Positions 36,680 to 44,434 of a DNA stretch of 64,000 nucleotides are shown here, in pieces; position 1 is the first letter of the stretch; every line of letters begins with the position of its first letter. Below the pieces are notes generated by a model. It was not told the DNA's origin and ran no database searches. It saw only the letters and a program-made list of their open reading frames with translations. A program made the position numbers and the translations under genes. Origin of the DNA: Kribbella qitaiheensis (GTDB taxonomy: Bacteria; Actinomycetota; Actinomycetes; Propionibacteriales; Kribbellaceae); the NCBI RefSeq assembly GCF_014217565.1, contig NZ_CP043661.1, forward strand, positions 4,898,001 to 4,962,000, written 5' to 3'.

Positions 36680-37421
36680 CAGCCCAACTCTGGTACCGCC
36701 CTCGACGGTGGTACTTGTCTCCGGTGGATCCAAGGGTCTCGGCCTGGCCTTCGTCACCGATCTGATCGACGCCGGCGTGAAGGTGGCCGCGTTCGCCCGG
36801 ACGGTGACGCCCGAGCTGACCCAGCTGGCCGAGAAGTACCCCGACCAGGTGCACATCGGCTCCGTCGACGTCACCGACGAGAAGGCCAGCCAGGCGTTCG
36901 TCAAGGAGGTCGAGGCCAAGCTCGGCCCGATCGACGGCCTGATCAACAACGCCGCGGTCGGCCAGGACTCGCTCCACGTGCACACCTCGGCCGAGCAGAT
37001 CGCCAACATCATCCACACGAACCTGACCGCGCCGCTGGTGCTGACCCGGTTCGTGCTGCGCCGGATGATGGCCAAGGGCCTCAAGGGCCGGATCGTCAAC
37101 GTCACCTCGATCTGCGCCCAGCGCGGTTACCCCGGCTTGGTCGCGTACTCCGCGACCAAGGGGGGGATGGACTCCGCGACCCGCTCGATGGCCCGCGAAC
37201 TCGGCGGCCGCGTGCTGGTCAACTCGGTCGCGCCGGGCTTCTTCGCCTCGGACATGTCCGCGGTCCTCGGCCAGACCCAGCTCGACCAGATCGTCCGCCG
37301 CACCCCGACCGGACACCTGACCGAGCCGGAAGAGGTCGTCCCGGTGGTCCGGATGCTGCTGCTGGACAACACCAACATCAACGGCCAGGTCCTCGTCATC
37401 GATGGCGCTGCCTCCATCTGA
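36672..37421 (+). CDS. Short-chain dehydrogenase/reductase (FabG-like)
   Basis: A 249-residue classical SDR. Cofactor site VLVSGGSKGLGLAF (residues ~15-28), DVTD, LINNAAVG; catalytic Ser in NVTSICAQRG and the YSATKGG Tyr/Lys pair; C-terminal INGQVLVIDGAAS. The pattern and the ACP context point to a 3-oxoacyl-ACP reductase making a 3-hydroxyacyl group. The alternative is a sugar or alcohol dehydrogenase. It overlaps the ligase by 8 bp and the next gene by 20 bp. Confidence 0.85.
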   Translation: MSDSPTLVPPSTVVLVSGGSKGLGLAFVTDLIDAGVKVAAFARTVTPELTQLAEKYPDQVHIGSVDVTDEKASQAFVKEVEAKLGPIDGLINNAAVGQDSLHVHTSAEQIANIIHTNLTAPLVLTRFVLRRMMAKGLKGRIVNVTSICAQRGYPGLVAYSATKGGMDSATRSMARELGGRVLVNSVAPGFFASDMSAVLGQTQLDQIVRRTPTGHLTEPEEVVPVVRMLLLDNTNINGQVLVIDGAASI

Positions 37422-37797
37422 CCTGCTCGCTTCGGCCTCGGAGCACCTGCGGGTCGGCTCCGTGGCCGAGATGGCGGACGCCGTCACCCGGTCGCACCTG
37501 CCCGACTTCCGCTGCGTCGGCTGGTACGCCGTACCGCCGGCCGGCTGGTCGGTGGTGATCGACGCCGAGTACGCCGAGCAGGTGGTCCCGGCGCCGCTGG
37601 CTCGCCGGTTCGGTGTCGACGAGTTCTGGCAGCGCTGGACCCGGGCCGAGTGCCTCTGCAAGCTCGCCGACGTCCCGATGCTCGCGTGGTGGCCCGAGCA
37701 CGGTCTCGACGTACCGGCAGATTTCACCGGGCGATGGCGGACCCTCGAGCTGGGTCCGCTCATCGTCACGGTGGCGCTGGCCCCTACGCGGGCTTGA
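37402..37797 (+). CDS. Small 4'-phosphopantetheinyltransferase-like protein
   Basis: A 131-residue protein. It contains FWQRWTRAECLCKLADVP, resembling the W-x-x-K-E-A-x-x-K motif of Sfp/AcpS-type transferases with Glu and the following Lys kept, and FRCVGWYAVPPAGWSVVIDAEY, resembling the beta-strand before a metal site. It is half the size of Sfp, and the metal-binding Asp-x-Glu is not obvious, so it may be a minimal dedicated enzyme or a degenerate one. Its position, overlapping the SDR and in a unit with an ACP, supports the reading that it activates that ACP. It ends 14 bp inside the convergent oxidase gene. Confidence 0.55.
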   Translation: MALPPSDLLASASEHLRVGSVAEMADAVTRSHLPDFRCVGWYAVPPAGWSVVIDAEYAEQVVPAPLARRFGVDEFWQRWTRAECLCKLADVPMLAWWPEHGLDVPADFTGRWRTLELGPLIVTVALAPTRA

Positions 37798-39178
37798 TGT
37801 TCGCGTTCCGGTGGAACACGTTGTCCGGGTCGTAGGTCGCCTTGATCGCCGCGAGCCGGTCGTACTTCGCGCCGTACGACGCGCGGACCCGATCGTCCAC
37901 GCCGTCGTCGCTGATCGCGTTGACGTAGCTCCCGATGCCCCGGCTGTACGGCTGGAGTGCCGTCCAGCACGACCGGACCCAGGCCCGGTCGTGCTCGAGC
38001 AGTTCCGGTGTCGGGCAGACCGCGACGATGAAGAGCGCGTACCCCGGTGAGCGGCTGCCGCTGAACGCGGTCGCGTCCTCCTCGACCTCCGAGAACGCCC
38101 CGTCCAGGCGGTAGAACAACATCACCGACAGCGGCGACTGCTTGCGCGGCAGCTGATCGGTGATCACCTTGATCACGTCGTCGGTCAGGTCGTCGAGGTA
38201 GGTGCCCTTGTCGTACGCGTGCTGCCCCCACGCGTTCGCCTCGTCGAGCAGCTGCTGCAGCGCGACGTACGGCATCGGGGTGGCGAACTCGAACAGCGGC
38301 GGCAGCGCGGCCCGGATCTCGTCCAGCACCTGCTCGTGCTCCTCAGGCTCCCCGAACCCCGTCACGATCAGGGCGTACCCGGGCTTGAAGTGGTGCTCCT
38401 CGGGGACGAACGGCGCCGGCGGCGCGTTCAGCCCCGCGATCACGATGTTCACCTCGCGGGGGAGGTTCGCGACCACCTCGCGGGCCATCCGGAGCATCTC
38501 CGGACCCTGGTCCAGCTCCCAGAACAGCAGGCCGAACCGGACCAGCGGGTCGACCTCGTGCAGCTGGAACTCGAACTCGGTCACGACGCCGAAGTTGCCG
38601 CCGCCACCACGCAGCGCCCAGTGCAGGTCAGGGTTCTCGTCCTCGGCGGCGCGCAGGATCCGGCCGTCGGCCGTGACGACCTGGGCCGAGACGAGGTTGT
38701 CGATGCTGAGCCCGAACTTGCGGGTCAGCCAGCCCATGCCGCCGCCGAGCGTGAGCCCCCCGACGCCGGTGTGGCTGACCATGCCCGCGGGCACCGCGAG
38801 TCCGGACTGCTGGGCCGCGGCGTCGAGATCGCCGAGCAGGGCGCCGCCGCCGACCCGGGCCCGCTTCGCCACCGGGTCGATGGTGACCTGGTTGAGCCGG
38901 CTCAGGTCGATCACCAGGCCGTCCTCGACGGTGCAGGCGCCGCCGGGGCTGTGCGCACCGCCCCGGACCGCGATCTCCAGGCCGTTCTCGCGCGCGAAGC
39001 CGACGGCACGGCTGACATCGTCGACGCTCCGCGCCTGGACGATCACCGCCGGGCGCTGGTCGACCGCCGCGTTCCACACCTTGCGCACGTCGTCGTAGCC
39101 GGGATCGGCCGGGCCGAGCACCGGCCCGCCGATCGTGGTTCTCAGGTCTCCGATGCCGCTGTCGGCAAGTTGGGTCAT
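37784..39178 (-). CDS. FAD-dependent oxidase, berberine-bridge-enzyme (BBE) family
   Basis: A 464-residue protein from ATG 39178, with GGGGGAGG 7 bp upstream. N-terminal FAD-binding PCMH domain: VQARSVDDVSRAVGFARENG, AVRGGAHSPGGACTVEDG (the His is the 8-alpha-histidyl FAD attachment position), GGGALLGDLD, GVGGLTLGGGMGWLTRKFG, LRGGGGNFGVVTEFEF. The BBE domain is at the C-terminus, YDPDNVFHRNANIKP. The Cys of the second flavin link is not seen where GxCxxV occurs in bicovalent members, so a single link is likely. It oxidises a sugar or alkaloid-like substrate in the family; the substrate here is unknown. Confidence 0.9.
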   Translation of the reverse strand: MTQLADSGIGDLRTTIGGPVLGPADPGYDDVRKVWNAAVDQRPAVIVQARSVDDVSRAVGFARENGLEIAVRGGAHSPGGACTVEDGLVIDLSRLNQVTIDPVAKRARVGGGALLGDLDAAAQQSGLAVPAGMVSHTGVGGLTLGGGMGWLTRKFGLSIDNLVSAQVVTADGRILRAAEDENPDLHWALRGGGGNFGVVTEFEFQLHEVDPLVRFGLLFWELDQGPEMLRMAREVVANLPREVNIVIAGLNAPPAPFVPEEHHFKPGYALIVTGFGEPEEHEQVLDEIRAALPPLFEFATPMPYVALQQLLDEANAWGQHAYDKGTYLDDLTDDVIKVITDQLPRKQSPLSVMLFYRLDGAFSEVEEDATAFSGSRSPGYALFIVAVCPTPELLEHDRAWVRSCWTALQPYSRGIGSYVNAISDDGVDDRVRASYGAKYDRLAAIKATYDPDNVFHRNANIKPA

Positions 39179-39270
39179 GAGTGGTCCTCCCCCTGGTTGG
39201 TCCAGCACTTTCACCGTAGATCTGCTCCGACCACAGCGATAGCTTCCTTGAGGAGATAGTTGCTCCGTCC

Positions 39271-39298
39271 CCTTAAACCAGCCTTAAGACACCCTTAG
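39271..39298. promoter_or_regulatory. Triple direct repeat with exact 11-bp period upstream of the BBE oxidase
   Basis: CCTTAA at 39271, CCTTAA at 39282 and CCTTAG at 39293 repeat with an 11-bp period, about 95 bp ahead of the BBE start. Same-face direct repeats with this spacing are the binding layout of OmpR/PhoP-type response regulators and SARP activators. The regulator is not identified. Confidence 0.4.
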
Positions 39299-39366
39299 AT
39301 GCTAACTCTGTGTGACGTAACCGCCGACCTGTGTGGCGTTTACGAGCACGCCCGCGGCTCGGGGTA

Positions 39367-39864
39367 CTAGGCTTCGGAGGCCTGCTTCAGGGTGGCCAGC
39401 GACTCGACGAGGACTGCGTCCAGCTTCTTGTTGTTGAAGATGAGGCCGAAGAGGGGGCCCGCCATGGATTCTTCGACGGTGACGCGGGTGGAGTCGTCGT
39501 CGGTGGACTCCAGGACGAAACGGTGGACGACCTTGGCGCCGAAGGCGGCGCCGGTCCAGGCGATCTCGCGGGGGGCTTCGAGGACGGCGAAGCGGGCCTT
39601 CATCTTGGCGCCGCTCTTGACCCGGGTGAAGCGGCCGTCAACGGTGACGCCCTGGTCGAGCTGGATGTCCTTCACGCCGGGCTCGAGGTTGGTGTCCCAG
39701 CGCGCGACGTCGGTCAGTTTCTGCCAGACCAGGTCGATCGGCGCGGCGATGACGGCCTCGCGGCGGCCCTGGATCGCGGCCCGGTCGTCGATCCGGCCCT
39801 TCTTCGCGTACTCCTCGTGCAGGACAGCCAGCGACGGACCGGTGTAGAAAAGCGAATTGGGCAT
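39367..39864 (-). CDS. SRPBCC (START-like) family protein
   Basis: A 165-residue protein with the helix-grip pattern of polyketide cyclase/dehydrase-type SRPBCC domains: REAVIAAPIDLVWQKLTDVARWDTNLEPG near the N-terminus, FTRVKSGAKMKARFAVLEAPREIAWTG in the middle, and a long C-terminal helix (FNNKKLDAVLVESLATLKQ). A hydrophobic ligand cavity is expected; the ligand is unknown. It is divergent from a TetR-family gene with an intervening palindrome, so it is probably that regulator's target. Confidence 0.85.
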   Translation of the reverse strand: MPNSLFYTGPSLAVLHEEYAKKGRIDDRAAIQGRREAVIAAPIDLVWQKLTDVARWDTNLEPGVKDIQLDQGVTVDGRFTRVKSGAKMKARFAVLEAPREIAWTGAAFGAKVVHRFVLESTDDDSTRVTVEESMAGPLFGLIFNNKKLDAVLVESLATLKQASEA

Positions 39865-39881
39865 CTGACATCCTTCGTTAA

Positions 39882-39898
39882 TGCAACTTTGTGTTGCA
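39882..39898. promoter_or_regulatory. Palindromic operator candidate between SRPBCC and TetR genes
   Basis: TGCAACTTTGTGTTGCA: perfect 6-bp arms TGCAAC/GTTGCA around a 5-bp centre, in the 91-bp divergent gap, 17 bp from the SRPBCC start. It is AT-rich against the surrounding sequence. The size and place suit a TetR dimer; the adjacent TetR protein is the obvious candidate. Confidence 0.6.
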
Positions 39899-39955
39899 AT
39901 TGCGCTGGATCATGCCAGCCCCGGCCGACGGATGCAATCACGTTGGAGGTCACCA

Positions 39956-40591
39956 GTGAGCCAGTCGGTGCGACCCGGTGCCACACCACCCGGTGCCAAA
40001 CCACCCGGTACTGCGCGGCCAGGTGGGCGGACGGCGCAGAACCGGGCTGCGGTGGTCGGGGCCACCTTGTCCGAGCTCGCCGAGCACGGGTACGAACGGA
40101 CGACCGTGGAGTCCGTCGCGATCAGAGCCGGCGTTCACAAGACCACCGTCTACCGTCGTTGGCGAACCAAGGAACGGCTCGTCACCGAGGCCCTCGAAGC
40201 GACCGCCGAAGTACAGATCGGGGTCCCCGACACCGGCGATCTGGCACTCGACCTGCAAACGCTGGCCCGCGGTGTGCGGTCCGTCCTGATGAGCACGGTC
40301 GGATCCGCCGCCGTCCGCGCCCTGGTCTCCGGTGCCCAGTCCTCCCCGGAAGTCGCGCGGGTACTGCGAACCTTCTGGGCCGGCCGCCTGACCAAGGTCA
40401 TCCCCGTGGTGGAGCGCGCCGTGGCCGACGGCCGACTTCCTCAGGGCACCGACGCGATCGAGTTGATGAAGTACCTCGCGGCCCCGCTCTTCCACCGGAT
40501 TCTGGTGACCGGCGAGCCGGTGACCGAGGCCGATGCCGACCGCGCGGCGACCGTAGTACTGGTTGCCGGCCGGGCCGGGGTGTTCGTTTGA
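39956..40591 (+). CDS. TetR/AcrR-family transcriptional regulator
   Basis: 211 residues from GTG 39956, which has GGAGG 6 bp upstream (the frame is open to 39881, but that would cover the operator). N-terminal HTH: VVGATLSELAEHGYERTTVESVAIRAGVHKTTVYRRWRTKERL, read in pieces ELAEHGYERTTVE, AIRAGVHKTTVYRRW. The C-terminal ligand domain is of the TetR_C_16/AcrR sort (ELMKYLAAPLFHRILVTGEPV). Probably represses itself and the divergent SRPBCC gene; the MFS exporter 87 bp downstream may belong to the same unit. Confidence 0.88.
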   Translation: MSQSVRPGATPPGAKPPGTARPGGRTAQNRAAVVGATLSELAEHGYERTTVESVAIRAGVHKTTVYRRWRTKERLVTEALEATAEVQIGVPDTGDLALDLQTLARGVRSVLMSTVGSAAVRALVSGAQSSPEVARVLRTFWAGRLTKVIPVVERAVADGRLPQGTDAIELMKYLAAPLFHRILVTGEPVTEADADRAATVVLVAGRAGVFV

Positions 40592-40678
40592 CCGCGCTGG
40601 AGACCGGAGTAGGTCGCAGCGATGATTCCGGTTCCTCGCGGTTGTCAGTACCAGTGACTGCGAGTTTCTGGAGGAGCT

Positions 40679-42106
40679 GTGAGCAAGGAACGAACCACGG
40701 TCGAACAGCGCTGGGTGCTGGCGCTGACCTCGATCGGCTCGGTGATGGTCGCCCTCGACGTCTTGGTGGTGGCAGCGGCGCTGACCACGATCCGGCAAGA
40801 CCTGGGCGCGTCGATGGAACAACTGGAATGGACGGTGAACGCCTACAGCCTGAGCTTCGCCATGTTGCTGATGACGGCCGCCGCGATAGGCGACAGACTC
40901 GGCCGCCGCCGAACCTTCGCCGCCGGCCTCGCCCTGTTCACGGTCGCCTCGATCGGCTGTGCACTGGCAACGTCGGTGCCGTCACTGATCGCCGCCCGCA
41001 CACTCCAGGGCGCCGGCGCTGCCATGGTGATGCCACTGGCGATGGGACTACTCGGTGCGGCCTTCCCGGCCGAACGTCGTGGCTGGGCGATCGGCGTCTT
41101 CAGCGGCATCACTGGCCTCGCGGTGCTGGGCGGCCCGATGATCGGTGGCGCTGTCACTCAGGGCCTTGCCTGGCAGTGGATCTTCTGGATCAACGTGCCG
41201 GTGGGTGTGCTGGCCATTCCCCTTGTACTGCGACGGATCCCGGAGAGCAGAGGTCCCGTACGACGGCTGGACCCGCGGGGCGCCACCCTGATCACGTTGG
41301 CGGTGCTCGGCCTCGTCTGGGGAGTGGTCCGTGGTGCGGTAGCAGGCTGGACGAGTCCGGAAGTAGTGGGCTCCTTCGTGCTCGGAGCCCTGCTCCTGTT
41401 GGGATTCCTGGCCTGGGAGAAGCGGGCAGCAGAACCGATGGTGCCGCTCAGCTTCTTCAGGGTCCGGGCCTTCTCCGCAGGGAACACAGCCGGCTTCTTC
41501 CTCTCTGCGGCCCTGTTCAGCGCGGTGTTCTTCGTTGCCCAGTTCATGCAGGCCGTGCTCGGCTCAGGACCGCTCAAAGCCGGCCTGCAGTTACTGCCGT
41601 GGACTGCCACGCTCTTCGTCGTCGCGCCGATCGCGGGCCGGCTGGTGGACCGTATCGGCGAGCGACCGATCGTGGTGGTCGGCCTGGTCCTGAATGCGAT
41701 CGGGATGGCGTGGATAGGGCTGGTCGCGGATCCGGGCGTGCACTACATCTCGTTGGTGCCACCGATGATCGTTGCGGGCTGTGGAATCTCGATGGCGATG
41801 CCGGCCACACAGAGCGCCAGTATCGGCTCACTGCCTCGCGAAGCGGTGGGCATCGCTTCGGGGATCTACGGCATGACACGGCAACTCGGCGGTGCGGTCG
41901 GAGTCGCAATATTGGCCGCGGTGTTCGCCACCAATGGCGGCTATGGATCGCCAGCCTCCTTCAGCGCCGGTTTCACCCGGGCGTTGGTGGTGTGCGGCGT
42001 ACTGTCGTTGGCTGGGGCCCTTGCTGGGCTAGGGATCGCCGTCCGGCGTACGGAGCCTTCGGCTGGCCCGGCTGTGGCGATGCGCTCGGTTGAGGAGGTG
42101 GGATGA
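40679..42106 (+). CDS. MFS drug exporter, DHA2 (14-TM, EmrB/QacA) type
   Basis: A 475-residue integral membrane transporter, start GTG 40679 with GGAGG 4 bp upstream. Motifs: SVMVALDVLVVAAALTTI (motif D1-like in TM1), GDRLGRRRTFAAGL (motif A), RTLQGAGAAMVMPLAM (motif B), and GVFSGITGLAVLGGPMIGG (motif C, antiporter). Proton-coupled export of drugs or metabolites is expected. Its last bases overlap the ATG of the sigma-factor gene (ATGA). Confidence 0.9.
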   Translation: MSKERTTVEQRWVLALTSIGSVMVALDVLVVAAALTTIRQDLGASMEQLEWTVNAYSLSFAMLLMTAAAIGDRLGRRRTFAAGLALFTVASIGCALATSVPSLIAARTLQGAGAAMVMPLAMGLLGAAFPAERRGWAIGVFSGITGLAVLGGPMIGGAVTQGLAWQWIFWINVPVGVLAIPLVLRRIPESRGPVRRLDPRGATLITLAVLGLVWGVVRGAVAGWTSPEVVGSFVLGALLLLGFLAWEKRAAEPMVPLSFFRVRAFSAGNTAGFFLSAALFSAVFFVAQFMQAVLGSGPLKAGLQLLPWTATLFVVAPIAGRLVDRIGERPIVVVGLVLNAIGMAWIGLVADPGVHYISLVPPMIVAGCGISMAMPATQSASIGSLPREAVGIASGIYGMTRQLGGAVGVAILAAVFATNGGYGSPASFSAGFTRALVVCGVLSLAGALAGLGIAVRRTEPSAGPAVAMRSVEEVG

Positions 42107-43056
42107 ACCTGGAGGAGGAGTTCGCGCAGTACCGGGGTGAGCTGGTCGCGCACTGCTACCGGATGCTCGGGTCGCTGCACGATGCCGAGGACTCCGTGCA
42201 GGAGACCTACCTGCGGGCCTGGCGTGGCTTCGCGGAGTTCGAGGGGCGTTCGTCCGTCAAGACCTGGCTCTATCGGATCGCTACCCGCGTCTGCCTGAAC
42301 GCCTTGCAGCACAGCAGTCGCCGGATGGTGCCGTCTGCCCTTGGAGCTCCCGGTGCGGACCCGAACGACCTGGCAGCTCAAGCACTTGAGGTCAGCTGGC
42401 TGGAGCCGTTCCCGGACCTGCTGCTGAATGCGGACCCGGCTGCGGTGGTCGGGACTCGGCAGAGCCTTCGACTGGCGATGGTGGCCGCGCTGCAGCACTT
42501 GCCGCCGCGGCAGCGCGCAGTACTGGTGCTGCGGGATGTGCTGGCCTGGCCCGCAGCCGAGGTGGCCGAGTTCCTCGAGACTTCAGCTGCTGCGGTGAAC
42601 AGTTCGCTTCAGCGCGCTCGTGCTGAGCTTGCGCGGCTTTCGCCCGCGGAAGAGGAGTTCAGTGAACCGGACGAGCCCGTACGCCGTGCGCTGCTCGACC
42701 AGTACGCGAAAGCCTTCGAGAACGCTGACCTGGCCGCGCTGGAAGGTCTGCTGACCCAGGACACCCGGTGGGAGATGCCGCCGATCCCGACCTGGTTCAA
42801 CGGCAGGGACGACGTACTGCGGTTGCTGGCGGTCAAAGTCCTGCCAGGGGAGGGGAGACGGATCCTCGTGGAGACGTCGGCCAACGGCCAACCCGCCTTC
42901 GCTTGGTACGTCCGCGGCCGTGACGGTGTGTATCACGGTCATTCCCTGCAGGTGCTGACCATCACCAAGGCCGGGGTATCGGCCGTCCTCGCCTTCCACC
43001 GGCCGGATCTGTTCGCGTCGTTCGGATTGCCGGTGAGCCGGTTGTCCACAGGCTGA
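42103..43056 (+). CDS. ECF RNA polymerase sigma factor with C-terminal SnoaL-like domain
   Basis: A 317-residue sigma-70 ECF protein. Sigma-2: EFAQYRGELVAHCYRMLGSLHDAEDSVQETYLRAWR; sigma-4: LRLAMVAALQHLPPRQRAVLVLRDVLAWPAAEVAEFLETSAAAVNSSLQRAR (given in part here as LPPRQRAVLVLRDVLAWP). From ~residue 200 a SnoaL/NTF2-like domain follows (LDQYAKAFENADLAALEGLL, WFNGRDDVLRLL), the arrangement of the SigJ/SigG-like ECF groups, in which this domain sets activity instead of a membrane anti-sigma factor. No anti-sigma gene is adjacent. Coupled to the MFS gene by a 4-bp overlap. Confidence 0.88.
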   Translation: MNLEEEFAQYRGELVAHCYRMLGSLHDAEDSVQETYLRAWRGFAEFEGRSSVKTWLYRIATRVCLNALQHSSRRMVPSALGAPGADPNDLAAQALEVSWLEPFPDLLLNADPAAVVGTRQSLRLAMVAALQHLPPRQRAVLVLRDVLAWPAAEVAEFLETSAAAVNSSLQRARAELARLSPAEEEFSEPDEPVRRALLDQYAKAFENADLAALEGLLTQDTRWEMPPIPTWFNGRDDVLRLLAVKVLPGEGRRILVETSANGQPAFAWYVRGRDGVYHGHSLQVLTITKAGVSAVLAFHRPDLFASFGLPVSRLSTG

Positions 43057-43103
43057 GTGGGAGGGCGAGCGGCGGGTTGGATCCGGATGGGAGACTTCGG
43101 AGC

Positions 43104-44318
43104 GTGACCGACGAGGAAATCCTGCGGATGCTGCCGATGGCGGCGGCCGCGATCGCCCTGGACGAGCGACTGGCCGATCAGTATCTGGCCCAGCTCGGCC
43201 AGTACGACGAGCGCGACCAGGCGCAGGTGGATCGTTGCGTCCAGTCGGCGCTGGAAGGGTTGATCCGCGCGGTCTGGTCGCGGGGCTGGGCGCCGGGGGA
43301 TGTGGTCCAGCACGGCCGCCGGACGCTCGACCAGGTGATCGAGTCCCTGCTGCTCGCGGTGATCGCGTCGGAGCATCGCTCCTACCCCGTCTCGACCATC
43401 GATCCGCGCTGGCTGGAGCAGCTGAACGATCTCGGCATCGACCAGCCGTACGAGGAGATGAACCTGACGGTGTGGGCCGCTGATCGGCGCCTCGGCCGCT
43501 ACCTGGGTCTTCATCACGCTCTCGTGCTGGCCGGCTTCCTGCAGACGTTGCCCGGCATCGCGCGGCTGTTCCCGCTGCCGGGTGCGGCGGCACCAGGTCG
43601 TCGCGGCCACTCTCAGCCGGCGAGCGGCAAGATGCTGGCCCGGATCCGCGCCTTGCTGGCGAAGGCCGAGGCGACGGACTTCCCCGACGAGGCGGAGGCT
43701 CTCTCGGCGAAGGCGCAGGAACTGATGGCGAAGTTCTCCCTCGATCGGGCGCTGGTGGACGCCGGCCCCGAGCATCAGCTCGACGATGATTCCGGTGCGC
43801 GCCGGATCTGGGTCGAGACGCCGTACGTGTCGGCGAAGGCGCAACTGGTCGGGGCGGTCGCGTCGGCGAACAACTGCCGCACGGTCTCGATGGAACAACT
43901 CGCGGTGGTCACGATCGTCGGCGCCGAGGTGGATCTGCAGCTGACAGAGCTGCTGAGCACCTCGCTGCTGGTCCAGGCGAACCGCGCGATGCTGGCGGCC
44001 GGGAAACACTTCGGCCGTCGGGGCGAGTCCCGGACCCGCTCGTTTCGCCAGTCGTTCCTGATGGCGTATTCGCAACGGATCGGCGAGCGGCTGCAGGCGA
44101 CCACCGAGGCTGCCCGAGCCGCAGTGGCGGAGGCCGATGCGGACCGGTTGCTGCCGGTGCTGAGCAAACGGGAGGAACAGGTGGAGGCACTGTTCGTGAA
44201 GCTGTTCCCGGAGACGACCCTCCGGCGCACCAGGGTCTCCAACGGCGCCGGCTGGGCGGCCGGCCTGAGCGCCGCCGACGCGGCCCACCTGCAGGCCCGC
44301 CGCCCTGTGAACCGCTGA
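43104..44318 (+). CDS. DUF2786-domain protein
   Basis: 404 residues from GTG 43104 (VTDEEILRMLP); an ATG-like opening at 43077 is in frame but would overlap the leader. The centre holds the DUF2786 helix pair: KMLARIRALLAKAEATDFPDEAEALSAKAQELMAKFSL, seen in parts as LLAKAEATDFPDEA and AQELMAKFSLDRAL. The domain is common in actinobacteria and phages, without a proven role. The rest is helical, with a C-terminal coiled-coil-like stretch (RLQATTEAARAAVAEADADR). It stands alone after the sigma-factor gene. Confidence 0.75.
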   Translation: MTDEEILRMLPMAAAAIALDERLADQYLAQLGQYDERDQAQVDRCVQSALEGLIRAVWSRGWAPGDVVQHGRRTLDQVIESLLLAVIASEHRSYPVSTIDPRWLEQLNDLGIDQPYEEMNLTVWAADRRLGRYLGLHHALVLAGFLQTLPGIARLFPLPGAAAPGRRGHSQPASGKMLARIRALLAKAEATDFPDEAEALSAKAQELMAKFSLDRALVDAGPEHQLDDDSGARRIWVETPYVSAKAQLVGAVASANNCRTVSMEQLAVVTIVGAEVDLQLTELLSTSLLVQANRAMLAAGKHFGRRGESRTRSFRQSFLMAYSQRIGERLQATTEAARAAVAEADADRLLPVLSKREEQVEALFVKLFPETTLRRTRVSNGAGWAAGLSAADAAHLQARRPVNR

Positions 44319-44434
44319 GGCATGCTGCTCTGCACCAGCACGAGTTCTGGTCCAGTCAAGCGTTATGCTGCACCCCGACCAGCCGTTTGCCCACCGGCCC
44401 GTTGACAGCGCGCACGTCCGGTGTTAGGAGCCTG

